A stretch of 64,000 bases of DNA from Sphingomonas corticis (GCF_012035195.1 NZ_JAAVJH010000008.1:62001-126000), one strand, 5' to 3'; counted from the stretch's first letter, positions 55,036 to 63,956 are shown. The notes: a model not told the origin generated them from the sequence alone. Translations and numbers: made by a program.

Positions 55036-55892
55036 TGCCGTCCCCTCGCATCATCGCGCGCGACCGCCGCGACACGCTGGGCGAGGGGCCGATGTGGTCC
55101 GCGCGCGAGGAGGCGGTCTACTGGGTCGACATCCTCGGCCGCCGGCTGAACCGCCTGTCGCTACGCGATGACGCGGTGACGTCGTTCGAGATGCCGGACG
55201 TGATCGGCTGGGCGATCGAGCGCGAGGACGCGCTTGGCTTCGTCGCCGGCATCGGCCGCCGCTTCGTGCGGCTGACGCTCGATCCCGTCACGATCGAGAC
55301 GATCGCCGCGCCCGAGGACGATCGCGACGGCAACCGCTTCAACGATGCGAAGGCGGATGCGAAGGGGCGCATCTGGGCCGGCTCGATGCCCTTCACCTGC
55401 GATCGTCCGACCGGCAGCTTGTACCGGCTGGATACGGACGGCAGCGCGACTCGCGCGGACGACGGCTACACGATCGCCAACGGCCCGGCGATCCCGCCCG
55501 GTGGCGACTTCCTGCTGCACACGGACACCGCCGAGGCGACGGTCTACCGCTACGCCGTGCGTGACGACGGCTCGCTGGCGGACCGCACGCCCTTCATCGT
55601 GTTCGACGCCGACTGGGGCAATCCGGACGGCATGACCTTCGACGCCGACGGCGGGCTCTGGGTGGCCTGCTGGGGCGGGTCGTGCGTGCGGCGGTTCGAC
55701 GCGGACGGGCGCTTCGACCGCAGGATCGACCTGCCCGCGTCGCAGATCACCAGCTGCACCTTCGCCGGCACGAACCTGGACCGCATGTTCGTGACGTCGG
55801 CGGCGGACGGGGTGGACGAGCCGGCGGGCGGCTGCCTGTTCGAGGTGGACCCGGGCTGCCGCGGCCTGCCCACCCCGCGCTATCGCGGCTGA
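55035..55892 (+). CDS. SMP-30/gluconolactonase family sugar lactonase
   Basis: A 285-residue six-bladed propeller lactonase. Metal ligands match the family: Glu17 (TLGEGPMW), Asn103 (RFNDAKAD), Asn149 (TIANGPAIPPGG) and Asp198 (WGNPDGMTFD). It opens aldonolactones made by the 1-dehydrogenase at 61682. No signal peptide, so cytoplasmic. The ATG at 55035 shares one base with the dehydratase stop (TGATG). Confidence 0.9.
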   Translation: MPSPRIIARDRRDTLGEGPMWSAREEAVYWVDILGRRLNRLSLRDDAVTSFEMPDVIGWAIEREDALGFVAGIGRRFVRLTLDPVTIETIAAPEDDRDGNRFNDAKADAKGRIWAGSMPFTCDRPTGSLYRLDTDGSATRADDGYTIANGPAIPPGGDFLLHTDTAEATVYRYAVRDDGSLADRTPFIVFDADWGNPDGMTFDADGGLWVACWGGSCVRRFDADGRFDRRIDLPASQITSCTFAGTNLDRMFVTSAADGVDEPAGGCLFEVDPGCRGLPTPRYRG

Positions 55893-55918
55893 CACAACAG
55901 AAGACGAGAGGGAGCAAG

Positions 55919-57052
55919 ATGAAGCGCACGATGATCCTGGCGGCGGTCGCGACGATGGTGTCGGCCGGTGCCGCGGACGCGGCCACGGCGACGCGATCGA
56001 CCTTCGGCAAGATGGCGGACGGCCGCGCGGTGGAGGCGGTGACGCTGACCAACGGGCGCGGCGTTTCGGCGCGCATCATCGCGCTGGGTGCCGCGATCCA
56101 GTCGGTGACCATGCCCGACAAGACCGGCAAGCGCGAGGACGTGCAGGGCGGCTACGACACGATCGACGGCTATCTGACGAAACCCGAATATTTCGGCGCC
56201 ACCGTCGGCCGCGTCGCCAACCGCATCGACAAGGGCCGCTTCACGATCGACGGCCGGAGCTACTCCACCCCGGTCAACGACGGCGCCAATTCGCTCCACG
56301 GCGGGACCAAGGGGTTCGACAAGGTGCTGTGGCAGGTGGTCGACGTGAAGAACGGCCCCGCCGCCTCGGTCACGCTGCGCTACGTCAGCCCCGACGGCGA
56401 CATGGGCTATCCCGGCACGCTGACCACCGACGCGACCTACTCGCTCGACGAGGAGAACCGGCTGCGCATCGAGTACAAGGCGACGACCGACCGGCCGACC
56501 GTCGTCAACCTGTCGAACCATTCCTACTGGAACCTCGCCGGCGTGGGCTCGCCGCGCGGGGCAATGGGGCACGTCCTGACGATCCCCGCAGAGCGCTACA
56601 CGCCGGTCGATTCGGGGCTGATCCCCACCGGAGAGCGCAAGCCGGTGGCCGGCACCGTCTTCGACTTCCGCACGCCGCGCGCGATCGGCGACCGCGTGCG
56701 CGACGCGCGCGACGTGCAGATGAAGTACGGGCGCGGCTACGACCATAACTGGATCGTCACCGATCGCGTCACGCCCGACGAGCATCTGATGGTGCGCGCG
56801 GTCGATCCGGTGTCCGGCCGCGGCTTCGAATTGTGGTCGAACCAGCCCGGCCTGCAATTCTACTCCGGCAACTTCTTCGACGCGACGATCACCGGCAAGG
56901 GCGGCCAGATCTATCGCATGGGCGATTCGATCGCGGTCGAGCCGCAGCTGTTCCCCGATGCGCCGAACAAGCCCGATTTCCCGTCGGCGCGGCTGAACCC
57001 CGGGCAGACCTATCGCAACGTGATGACCTACCGGCTCTTCGTAGAGCGCTGA
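55919..57052 (+). CDS. Aldose 1-epimerase (mutarotase), exported
   Basis: A 377-residue galactose mutarotase-like enzyme with a signal peptide (MKRTMILAAVATMVSAGAADA). Catalytic residues: His in GANSLHGGTKGFD and NHSYWNLAG, and the late Glu in AVEPQLFPDAPNKPDF. FGATVGRVANRI is the family opening. It equilibrates alpha and beta aldoses, here in the periplasm, before the sugar is imported. GAGAGGGAGC precedes the ATG. Part of the dehydratase-lactonase-epimerase-GH5 run. Confidence 0.9.
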   Translation: MKRTMILAAVATMVSAGAADAATATRSTFGKMADGRAVEAVTLTNGRGVSARIIALGAAIQSVTMPDKTGKREDVQGGYDTIDGYLTKPEYFGATVGRVANRIDKGRFTIDGRSYSTPVNDGANSLHGGTKGFDKVLWQVVDVKNGPAASVTLRYVSPDGDMGYPGTLTTDATYSLDEENRLRIEYKATTDRPTVVNLSNHSYWNLAGVGSPRGAMGHVLTIPAERYTPVDSGLIPTGERKPVAGTVFDFRTPRAIGDRVRDARDVQMKYGRGYDHNWIVTDRVTPDEHLMVRAVDPVSGRGFELWSNQPGLQFYSGNFFDATITGKGGQIYRMGDSIAVEPQLFPDAPNKPDFPSARLNPGQTYRNVMTYRLFVER

Positions 57053-57063
57053 GGAGAGGATCG

Positions 57064-58233
57064 ATGAAGGCAATTTTCGCGGGCCTGCTCGCCACCGCTT
57101 CGCTCGCCGCCGGCACGGCGGATGCCCGCGCCCGCTGGACGGAGGCGCAGGCGAAGGCGTGGTACGACAGGCAGCCGTGGCTGGTCGGCGCCAATTACGC
57201 CCCGGCCACGGCGATCAACCAGCTGGAGATGTGGCAGGCGGAAACCTGGGATCCCAAGCGGATCGACTACGAACTGGGCCTCGCGCAGGGGATCGGCATG
57301 AACACCATGCGCGTGTTCCTGCACGACCAGTTGTGGACGCAGGATCCGGAGGGCTTCAAGCGCCGCATCGACGAGTTCCTCTCGATCGCGCAACGCCACG
57401 GCATCCGCCCGCTGTTCGTGCTGTTCGACAGCTGCTGGGATCCCGATCCCAAGCCGGGGCCGCAGCACCCGCCGATCCCGGGCGTCCACAATTCGGGCTG
57501 GGTGCAGGGCCCCGGCCTGCCGGGCCTGCGCGACAGGAGCCGCTATCCCCAGTACAAGGCCTATGTGCAGGGCGTCGTTTCCGCCTTCGCCAAGGACGAT
57601 CGCGTGCTCGGCTGGGATCTGTGGAACGAGCCCGACAACGGCGCCGACCAGTACAAGGGGCAGGAGGGCAAGGAGCCGCTGGTCCGCGCGCTGCTGGCGC
57701 AGGTGTTCGACTGGGCGCTGGACGCCGACCCGACCCAGCCCGTCACCAGCGGCGTGTGGTGGCACGACGACTGGACGCCGACCGGCGGCAAGCTGACGCC
57801 GATGGAGAAGCTGCAACTCGGCCGCTCCGACGTCATCACCTTCCACGACTATAGCTGGCCGGAGACGTTCGAGGGGCGCGTGCGGCAGTTGCTGCCGTAC
57901 AACCGACCGATCATCTGCACCGAGTATATGGCGCGCGGCAACGGCTCCACGTTCGACGGCTCGCTGCCGATCGCCAAGCGCATGAACGTCGGCATGATGA
58001 ACTGGGGCTTCGTCGACGGGAAGACGCAAACGCGCTTCCCGTGGGACAGCTGGAAGAAGCCCTATGTGCTCGAGGAGCCGACGATCTGGTTCCACGAGGT
58101 GTTCCGCAACGACGGCACGCCGTATCGCACCGCGGAGACGGACCTGATCCGCCGGCTGGCGGCGGCGCCCAAGGGCGTGGTTCCCGCCGCCGCCCCGGCA
58201 CCCGCGCCGATGGAGCGGCGCCAGCGGCGGTAG
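57064..58233 (+). CDS. Secreted glycoside hydrolase family 5-like enzyme
   Basis: A 389-residue TIM-barrel hydrolase with a signal peptide (MKAIFAGLLATASLAAGTADA). The acid/base Glu is in GWDLWNEPDNG and the nucleophile in PIICTEYMARGNG; GMNTMRVFLHDQLW is the beta-3 region. It may be a GH5-type mannanase, galactanase or glucanase; the family name rather than the substrate is what the sequence supports. AGGAGAGGATCG precedes the ATG, 11 bases after the epimerase. The C-terminus is a Pro/Ala-rich tail. It is convergent with the next GH43 gene. Confidence 0.85.
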   Translation: MKAIFAGLLATASLAAGTADARARWTEAQAKAWYDRQPWLVGANYAPATAINQLEMWQAETWDPKRIDYELGLAQGIGMNTMRVFLHDQLWTQDPEGFKRRIDEFLSIAQRHGIRPLFVLFDSCWDPDPKPGPQHPPIPGVHNSGWVQGPGLPGLRDRSRYPQYKAYVQGVVSAFAKDDRVLGWDLWNEPDNGADQYKGQEGKEPLVRALLAQVFDWALDADPTQPVTSGVWWHDDWTPTGGKLTPMEKLQLGRSDVITFHDYSWPETFEGRVRQLLPYNRPIICTEYMARGNGSTFDGSLPIAKRMNVGMMNWGFVDGKTQTRFPWDSWKKPYVLEEPTIWFHEVFRNDGTPYRTAETDLIRRLAAAPKGVVPAAAPAPAPMERRQRR

Positions 58234-58278
58234 CATCCGGCGATCACCCTCACCCTTCCGGCGCTGCGCGCCTCCCTC

Positions 58279-58297
58279 CCTCTCCCGCCGGGAGAGG
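58279..58297. terminator. Hairpin between convergent GH5 and GH43 genes
   Basis: CCTCTCCC-GCC-GGGAGAGG is a perfect 8-bp stem with a 3-base loop, within a 112-base gap between convergent genes. The flanks (CTCCCTCCCTCTCCC... and CGCTCGGCGCAGGCGGG) look like a third dispersed intergenic repeat family. It may end both transcripts. Confidence 0.65.
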
Positions 58298-58345
58298 AAA
58301 GGGGCCCGCTCGGCGCAGGCGGGTGGGAACGGTGAGGGCGACCAC

Positions 58346-59284
58346 TTACCGCACCACCGGCACCCCGTCCGCGCCCCATCGCACCGCGCGCACGTGCGGC
58401 GCGCGTTTCTGCGTGCAGCCCATGCCTGCCGCGGGATTGGCGTGGAAGACGATCCAGTCGCGTCCACCCGCGCGGTAGAAGCCGTTGTGACCCGGCGCGA
58501 AGATGCGCTCCTTCGCCGAACTCGCCAGCGCCGGCCCGGGCAGCTTGGTCCAGCTCGCCGCCCTGGTCGGATCGCTCCCCTTGCGCGCCCGCAGCAGGCC
58601 CACGGCATAGCCGTCCGACCAGCAGGCGCTGCCCGAATAGGCGAGGAACAGGTCTCCCTTCGGTCCCTGAAGGAACGCCGGTCCTTCCAGGATCTGGCGC
58701 CCGCCCTGCCGCTCCCATGCCTGGTCCGGGCGCGCGACGATCGTCTCTTCGCCCGCCAGCGTCCACGGGTTCGCCATGCGGGCGACGGCGATCACGCTGT
58801 CCGGTCCTACATAGGGCGAGTAGGCGAAGTAGCGCTGGCCGCCGACGACGAAGGTGGTGCCGTCGATCCCCGCCCGCGCGGTGTTGACGCGCCCGCGGTC
58901 GATCCAGCGCCCCGCCAGCGGATCGTCGCCGTCGTTCTCCAGCACGAAGACGCCGCGGTGGGCGTCGTCGTCGTGATCCTTGTCGACCGCGGTATAATAG
59001 AGGAACCAGCGGCCATCGATGCGGTGCAGCTCCGGCGCCCAGATCGACCGGCTGTTCGGCCCGCTCGCCGGCGCGCGCCACACCGTCACCGCGGGCGCGT
59101 CCGCCAGCCGGGCGAGGTCGCGCGTGCGCCGGATCGACAGCCGGTCGCCCTCGGTGCCCATATAGTAATACCAGCCATCCGCCTGCGTCACCCACGGGTC
59201 GGGTCCGGACGGCAGCAGCGGGCCGGCGGGCGCCGACGCGGCGAGCAGCAGCGGCGCGACCACGCCCGCCAGCGCGCGCCTCAC
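58346..59284 (-). CDS. Secreted GH43-like glycoside hydrolase
   Basis: A 312-residue propeller hydrolase. GTG start at 59284 gives a signal peptide (MRRALAGVVAPLLLAASAPAGP) and overlaps the dgoA stop (GTGA). Catalytic candidates: Asp29 (SGPDPWVTQADGWYYYMG), Asp141 (AGIDGTTFVVGGQRYF) and Glu200 (ILEGPAFLQGPKGDLFLAYS). RSIWAPELHRIDGRWFLYY is the typical blade-2 segment. The pattern fits alpha-L-arabinofuranosidases of GH43. The gene is the last of a dgoK-dgoA-GH43 operon. Confidence 0.88.
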   Translation of the reverse strand: MRRALAGVVAPLLLAASAPAGPLLPSGPDPWVTQADGWYYYMGTEGDRLSIRRTRDLARLADAPAVTVWRAPASGPNSRSIWAPELHRIDGRWFLYYTAVDKDHDDDAHRGVFVLENDGDDPLAGRWIDRGRVNTARAGIDGTTFVVGGQRYFAYSPYVGPDSVIAVARMANPWTLAGEETIVARPDQAWERQGGRQILEGPAFLQGPKGDLFLAYSGSACWSDGYAVGLLRARKGSDPTRAASWTKLPGPALASSAKERIFAPGHNGFYRAGGRDWIVFHANPAAGMGCTQKRAPHVRAVRWGADGVPVVR

Positions 59285-59925
59285 GCCCGCCACGCCGCGA
59301 CGAACGCGCGCGCCGCGGCGCCGACCTCGGCGGCGGTCGCGCCGGGCTTGTAGAGCGCGGAACCAAGCCCGAAGCCGTCCGCCCCCGCGGCACGCCACGG
59401 CGCCATCGTGTCGGGCGAGACGCCGCCAACCGCCAGCACCGGCACGTCGCGCGGCAACACCGCGCGCTGCGCCTTCAGTACCGCGGGGCTGGCCGACTCC
59501 GCCGGGAACAGCTTCAGCGCGCTCGCCCCCGCCTTGATCGCCGCGAACGCCTCGGACGGCGTGAGATAGCCGGGCATCGAGATCATCCCTGCCGCCGCGC
59601 TCGCCGCGATCACGTCGGTGTCGGTGTTGGGCGAGATCACCAGCGTGCCCCCCGCGTCGCGCACCCGCGCCACGTCCTCGACGCGCAGCACCGTGCCCGC
59701 GCCCACCAGCGCGCGGTCGCCCACCGCGCGCGCGAGCGCCGCGACGCTGGCGAACGGGTCGGGCGAGTTCAGCGGCACCTCGACCAGCGTGAACCCCGCC
59801 TCGACCAGCGCCTCGCCGATCGGCACGACCTCGGCCGGAGTGACGCCGCGCAGGATGGCGACCAGCGGGAGGGCGGCGAACGCGCCGGTGAAATCGGGGG
59901 TCAAATCGGGGGCGACATCGGTCAT
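59281..59925 (-). CDS. dgoA: 2-dehydro-3-deoxy-6-phosphogalactonate aldolase
   Basis: A 214-residue class I KDPG/KDPGal aldolase. Schiff-base Lys138 is in ASALKLFPAES; Glu49 in LVEVPLNSPDP is the general base. It splits KDPGal into pyruvate and glyceraldehyde 3-phosphate. The PLNSPDP motif is that of DgoA rather than Eda, and dgoK is directly upstream with a four-base overlap. Confidence 0.9.
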   Translation of the reverse strand: MTDVAPDLTPDFTGAFAALPLVAILRGVTPAEVVPIGEALVEAGFTLVEVPLNSPDPFASVAALARAVGDRALVGAGTVLRVEDVARVRDAGGTLVISPNTDTDVIAASAAAGMISMPGYLTPSEAFAAIKAGASALKLFPAESASPAVLKAQRAVLPRDVPVLAVGGVSPDTMAPWRAAGADGFGLGSALYKPGATAAEVGAAARAFVAAWRA

Positions 59926-60788
59926 GCGATAAGCTCCTCAAGCCGGACGATCCCGGCGACGAACGCGTCGTGGCTGTCGAGGGTAACGGGCACCGCGCCG
60001 ATCGTGCGCAGCGCCGCGGCGTACAGCGCGCCGAGCGTGGGGTCGGCGAGCAGGTGGACCTGTTCGCCCGGCAACGCCTGCGCGCGGCAATCGGCACCGA
60101 TCAGCAGGCCGCTGACGTAGGAGGCGGCGTCGGCATCGTCGCGCAGGCCTAGCAGGCTGGCGGGCCGCACGCCGAACAGCGCGGCGGCGAGGTCGCCTTC
60201 CGCCGACCGCGCCACGCCGTCGCGGAACGCCGTGCCATCGGCCACGCCGCCGGTCATCGCCGCGCCGATCAGCGCGTGGTCGCGCAGCAGCGCGAACAGT
60301 TCGCCCGTCATTGCGGTGGCGAAGCCGTCGATCGCGCCGCCCGCCATGCGCGCCCATTTGCAATGCGTGCCCGGTTGGCAGAGCAGGCCGTCCGCCGGCG
60401 CCATCCCGGTCGCCGTCGCGCCGAGCAGCTGCACCTCCTCGCCCCGCATCACGTCGGCGCGGCCTTGTTCCAGCGTCTTCACACCGGGCACGATCGCGAT
60501 GCCAGGCGCAGGGCGCGCGACCGCGGCGGCCAGCGTCTCCAGCGTGGCGGGGCAGGGGACGTAGCCCGCGTCGATCCAGCCCCGATTGGATCCGACCATG
60601 CCCGCCAGCAGCATCGGCCCGCCGCCCATCCGCTCGCGCAAGGCGGCCGCTTCCGCCGCGAACCCGCCGGCGGGCACGGAAAGGATGCCTGTCGCGTCGC
60701 GATCGGTGTGCGTGACCACACCGTCCTCGATGACATAGGCGCGCCGGTTGGTCGTGCCCCAGTCGACGGCGATGAAGCGTCTCGTCAC
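59922..60788 (-). CDS. dgoK: 2-dehydro-3-deoxygalactonokinase
   Basis: A 288-residue kinase phosphorylating 2-keto-3-deoxygalactonate at O6. AVDWGTTNRRAYVI is the N-terminal phosphate motif; LLAGMVGSNRGWIDAGYVPCPA and PGTHCKWARM are DgoK signatures. It overlaps dgoA (ATGA) and reads from the divergent promoter shared with the GntR gene. Confidence 0.92.
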   Translation of the reverse strand: MTRRFIAVDWGTTNRRAYVIEDGVVTHTDRDATGILSVPAGGFAAEAAALRERMGGGPMLLAGMVGSNRGWIDAGYVPCPATLETLAAAVARPAPGIAIVPGVKTLEQGRADVMRGEEVQLLGATATGMAPADGLLCQPGTHCKWARMAGGAIDGFATAMTGELFALLRDHALIGAAMTGGVADGTAFRDGVARSAEGDLAAALFGVRPASLLGLRDDADAASYVSGLLIGADCRAQALPGEQVHLLADPTLGALYAAALRTIGAVPVTLDSHDAFVAGIVRLEELIA

Positions 60789-60833
60789 CGGCTCTCTCCC
60801 GCGCCGCCACTCGATATCTGCCCCGGTCGTTTA

Positions 60834-60845
60834 TATGATGAATCG
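60834..60845 (+). promoter_or_regulatory. Candidate GntR-family operator, site 2
   Basis: TATGATGAATCG lies 46 bases upstream of the dgoK start and 88 bases before the GntR start, and differs by one base from site 1 at 53103-53114. An autoregulator usually binds its own divergent promoter, so this is where an operator is expected. Confidence 0.55.
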
Positions 60846-60858
60846 CACTTGTCGAGGG

Positions 60859-60877
60859 GGTGTCGATCTGCGACACC
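60859..60877. promoter_or_regulatory. Dyad in the dgoK/GntR divergent region
   Basis: GGTGTCG-ATCTG-CGACACC is a perfect 7-bp inverted repeat with a 5-base centre, 14 bases after operator site 2. It may be a second operator or a 5' leader hairpin of the GntR transcript. Confidence 0.45.
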
Positions 60878-60932
60878 GCTGGCGCAGCGGCGATCAGCCG
60901 CGTCGGGGAGGGGCGGATGCACAGGTTGGGCG

Positions 60933-61685
60933 ATGGCCGCTGACGATCCGCTGGTGCGCGGCGAACTGGGTCGCAATCTTACCTTCGGCCTTCAGGAACT
61001 GCTCGGTCGCGCCATCGTGATCGGCGACTATCGCGCGCGGCCGTTCCCGACCGAGGCGGAAATCGTCAAGATCCACGGCGTCAGCCGTTCCGTCACGCGA
61101 GAGGCGGTGAAGATGCTCGGCGCCAAGGGCCTGCTCGGCGCCCGGCCCAAGCAGGGCACGTTCGTCCGGCCGGAGGAGGCGTGGAACCTCTTCGACACCG
61201 ACGTGCTGCGCTGGCTGCTCGAACGCAAGTCCAGCCTCGTCCTCCTGCGCCGCTTCAGCGAGCTGCGCAGCGCGGTGGAACCCGCCGCGGCGGCGCTGGC
61301 GGCGGTCCACGGCTCGCCCGATCAGAAGGCCGCGATCGGCGCGGGGCTGGAACGGATGCGCGCGGCCGACCGCGGCGACGACGACACGCTGGATGCGGAC
61401 ATCGCCTTCCACGTCGCCATCCTGCGCGCGTCGAACAACCCCTTCTTCGCGCAGTTCCGCGACGTCGTCGCCACCGCGCTGCGCACCTCGATCCGCTTCA
61501 CCAACCGCCTGTCGGGCCGCTCCGCCAGCATCGGCGACCACGCCGCCGTGCACGAGGCGATCGTGGCCGGCGACGCGGCGGCGGCGCGGGCGGCGATGAC
61601 CATCCTCATCGACAAGGTCCTCGTCCTCATCGAGCGCTTCGTCGAGCAGGAGGCGGACAGCCAATCCTCGGGAGTTTCTGCATGA
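60933..61685 (+). CDS. GntR-family (FadR subfamily) transcriptional regulator
   Basis: A 250-residue regulator. The winged helix runs from about 12 to 78 (PFPTEAEIVKIHGVSRSVTREAVKML...GLLGARPKQGTFV is the key stretch); the C-terminal FCD-type helical domain has ADIAFHVAILRASNNPFF and [18 protein letters not shown] with metal-binding His. It probably senses a sugar acid such as KDGal or galactonate. It overlaps the sugar dehydrogenase start (ATGA) and is divergent from dgoK, the classic arrangement for a DgoR-like repressor. Confidence 0.88.
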   Translation: MAADDPLVRGELGRNLTFGLQELLGRAIVIGDYRARPFPTEAEIVKIHGVSRSVTREAVKMLGAKGLLGARPKQGTFVRPEEAWNLFDTDVLRWLLERKSSLVLLRRFSELRSAVEPAAAALAAVHGSPDQKAAIGAGLERMRAADRGDDDTLDADIAFHVAILRASNNPFFAQFRDVVATALRTSIRFTNRLSGRSASIGDHAAVHEAIVAGDAAAARAAMTILIDKVLVLIERFVEQEADSQSSGVSA

Positions 61686-62608
61686 CCATTCCGATCGCCC
61701 TCGTCGGCGTCGGCAAGATCGCGCGCGACCAGCATCTGCCCACCATCGCGGCGAGCCCCCATTTCCACCTCGCCGGCGTCGTCTCGCGCCACGCCGACGA
61801 TCTGGACGTCCCGGCCGCGGCCACCATCGCCGCGCTGAAGGAGCAGGTGCCGGACCTCGCGGCGGTGTCGCTGTGCACCCCGCCGATGGGCCGCGCCGCG
61901 CTGATCGGCGAGGCGCTGCACCTCGGCCTCCACGTCATGGTCGAGAAGCCGCCCGCGGCGACGATCAGCGAGGCGGAGCGCTTCGCCGGCATGGCGCGCG
62001 CGGCGGGGCAGGGGCTGTACCTCACCTGGCACTCGCGCGCGGCGAGCGGCGTCGAGCCGCTGCGCCAGTGGCTGTCCGGCAAGGCGATCCGCCGCATCGC
62101 GATCGAGTGGATGGAGGACGTGCGCGTCTGGCACCCGGGACAGGAGTGGATCTGGGAGCCGGGCATCGGCGTGTTCGATCCCGGCATCAACGCGCTCTCG
62201 ATCCTGACCCACCTGCTGGCAAGCCCGGCGGAGGTGCGCGAGGCGGTGCTGCGCTACCCCGCGGACCGTGCCGCGCCGATCGCCGCGACGCTCGCGCTCG
62301 CCAGCGACGCGGCGGCGGAGATCGCGGTCGACTTCTCCTTCGACCAGCGTGGGCCGCAGACGTGGACGATCGCCGTCGAGACCGACGCCGGCCACGCCAT
62401 GCTGCGCGATGGCGGCGGACGCCTGTTCGTCGACGATGCGGAAGTGGCGGTGCCCGAGGGGACAGAATACGGCCGCCTCTACGCCCGCTTCGCCGAGGTG
62501 GTGGCGCAAGGAGCCATCGACGCCGATCTCGCCCCCTTCCGGCTGGTCGCCGACGCCCATCTGATCGGCCGGCGCGAGACGGTCGCGCCGTTCCGCTGGA
62601 ACGACTGA
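61682..62608 (+). CDS. Gfo/Idh/MocA oxidoreductase, galactose/L-arabinose 1-dehydrogenase type
   Basis: A 308-residue NAD(P)-dependent sugar dehydrogenase. GVGKIARDQHLPTIAAS is the Rossmann loop, HVMVEKPPAA the catalytic Lys region, and WHSRAASGVEPLRQWL, then MEDVRVWHPGQEWIWEPG and GVFDPGINALSILTH, closely match known D-galactose and L-arabinose 1-dehydrogenases (Azospirillum AraA type). It makes the lactone opened by the SMP-30 protein at 55035. Which of the two sugars is preferred cannot be told, since these enzymes often use both. Confidence 0.88.
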   Translation: MTIPIALVGVGKIARDQHLPTIAASPHFHLAGVVSRHADDLDVPAAATIAALKEQVPDLAAVSLCTPPMGRAALIGEALHLGLHVMVEKPPAATISEAERFAGMARAAGQGLYLTWHSRAASGVEPLRQWLSGKAIRRIAIEWMEDVRVWHPGQEWIWEPGIGVFDPGINALSILTHLLASPAEVREAVLRYPADRAAPIAATLALASDAAAEIAVDFSFDQRGPQTWTIAVETDAGHAMLRDGGGRLFVDDAEVAVPEGTEYGRLYARFAEVVAQGAIDADLAPFRLVADAHLIGRRETVAPFRWND

Positions 62609-62639
62609 CCCCATTCGAGAACACATAGGAGGATCGCCC

Positions 62640-63956
62640 GTGGCCCTTCCGAGCCAACATTCATCATCGGTCGCCTCGCCACCCGGCGGTACCGGCCGGA
62701 GCTACCGCCCCGCGCTGACGCTGCTGGCCAGCCTCTTCTTCATGTGGGGGTTCATCACCGTCATCAACGGCGTGCTGCTGCCGCACCTGCGATCGGTGTT
62801 CGAACTGGACTACACGCAGACCACGCTGATCGAATCGGTCTGGTTCATCGCCTATTTCTTCGCGTCGATCCCCTCGGCGAAGCTGATCGAGCGGGTGGGC
62901 TATCAGAAGTCGATCGTCATCGGCCTGCTCATCATGGCGGCGGGCGCGCTCGGCATGACGGTCGCGGCGAGCCTGCCGTCCTACGGCGTCACCCTGGTCA
63001 TGCTGTTCGTCATCGCCAGCGGCATCACGCTGCTGCAGGTCGCGGCGAACCCCTATGTCGCCGTGATCGGCCCGCCGGAAACGGGATCGTCGCGGCTGAA
63101 CCTGGTGCAGGCGTTCAATTCGCTGGGCACCATGCTGGCGCCGCTGTTCGCCGGCTACCTGATCCTGGGCCGCAGCCGCGGCGGCACCGCGGAGGCGGGT
63201 GCGCAGCTGACGCAGGCGCAGCGCTACGCCGATGCGCAGTCGGTGATCCTGCCTTACGTCCTCGTCGCCGTGGTGCTGGTCGTGCTCGCGATCATCATCG
63301 CCCGCTTCCCGCTTCCGGCGCTGGGCGCCTCGACGCAGCGCGCCGCGAAGGCCGATCGACACCAGCATTCGCTGTGGAAGCATCGCAACCTGACGCTCGG
63401 CATCCCGACCATGATCGCCTATCTGCTGGCGGAGATCGGCGTCGCCAACCTGTTCGTGAACTTCGTGTCGCAGCCCGATATCGCCGCGGTCACCCACGAG
63501 CAGGCGTCGCGCTACCTCTCGCTGCTGTGGGGCGGGATGATGGTCGGGCGCTTCGTCGGCAGCCTCGTCATGCAGAAGGTCGCGCCGGAGCGGCTGCTGG
63601 GCCTGTTCGCGTTCGGCGCGCTGGTGGTCGTGGCCATCGCCACCTTCAGCACCGGGCCGCTGGCAATGTGGTCGCTGATCGCGGTGGGCCTGTTCCACTC
63701 GATCATGTTCCCGACCATCTTCACGCTCGCCATCCGCGGTCTCGGGCCGCTGACCGAAGAGGGATCGGGCCTGATGATCATGGCCATCGCGGGTGGCGCG
63801 CTGGTCGTGGTGCAGGGCTGGCTGGCCGACACCTACGGGCTTCAGAACTCGTTCTTCCTGACGATGGCGTGCGAGGTGATCGTGCTGGCCTACGCGCTGT
63901 TCGGCTCGCGTCCCACCCACGCGCTGCCCGAGCCGGAAGTCACGCCCGCCGCCTGA
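62640..63956 (+). CDS. Sugar MFS permease, FHS family (FucP/GluP type)
   Basis: A 438-residue transporter with 12 predicted membrane helices. LLASLFFMWGFITVINGVLLPHL and ESVWFIAYFFASIPSAKLIERVGY are the FucP/GluP opening; VAANPYVAVIGPPETGSSRLNLVQAFNSLGT (in parts) is the diagnostic loop. Relatives import fucose, glucose, galactose or arabinose with protons. GTG at 62640 has TAGGAGGATCG just upstream. It follows the sugar dehydrogenase by 31 bases and completes the pathway. Only 44 non-coding bases follow to the window end. Confidence 0.9.
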   Translation: MALPSQHSSSVASPPGGTGRSYRPALTLLASLFFMWGFITVINGVLLPHLRSVFELDYTQTTLIESVWFIAYFFASIPSAKLIERVGYQKSIVIGLLIMAAGALGMTVAASLPSYGVTLVMLFVIASGITLLQVAANPYVAVIGPPETGSSRLNLVQAFNSLGTMLAPLFAGYLILGRSRGGTAEAGAQLTQAQRYADAQSVILPYVLVAVVLVVLAIIIARFPLPALGASTQRAAKADRHQHSLWKHRNLTLGIPTMIAYLLAEIGVANLFVNFVSQPDIAAVTHEQASRYLSLLWGGMMVGRFVGSLVMQKVAPERLLGLFAFGALVVVAIATFSTGPLAMWSLIAVGLFHSIMFPTIFTLAIRGLGPLTEEGSGLMIMAIAGGALVVVQGWLADTYGLQNSFFLTMACEVIVLAYALFGSRPTHALPEPEVTPAA

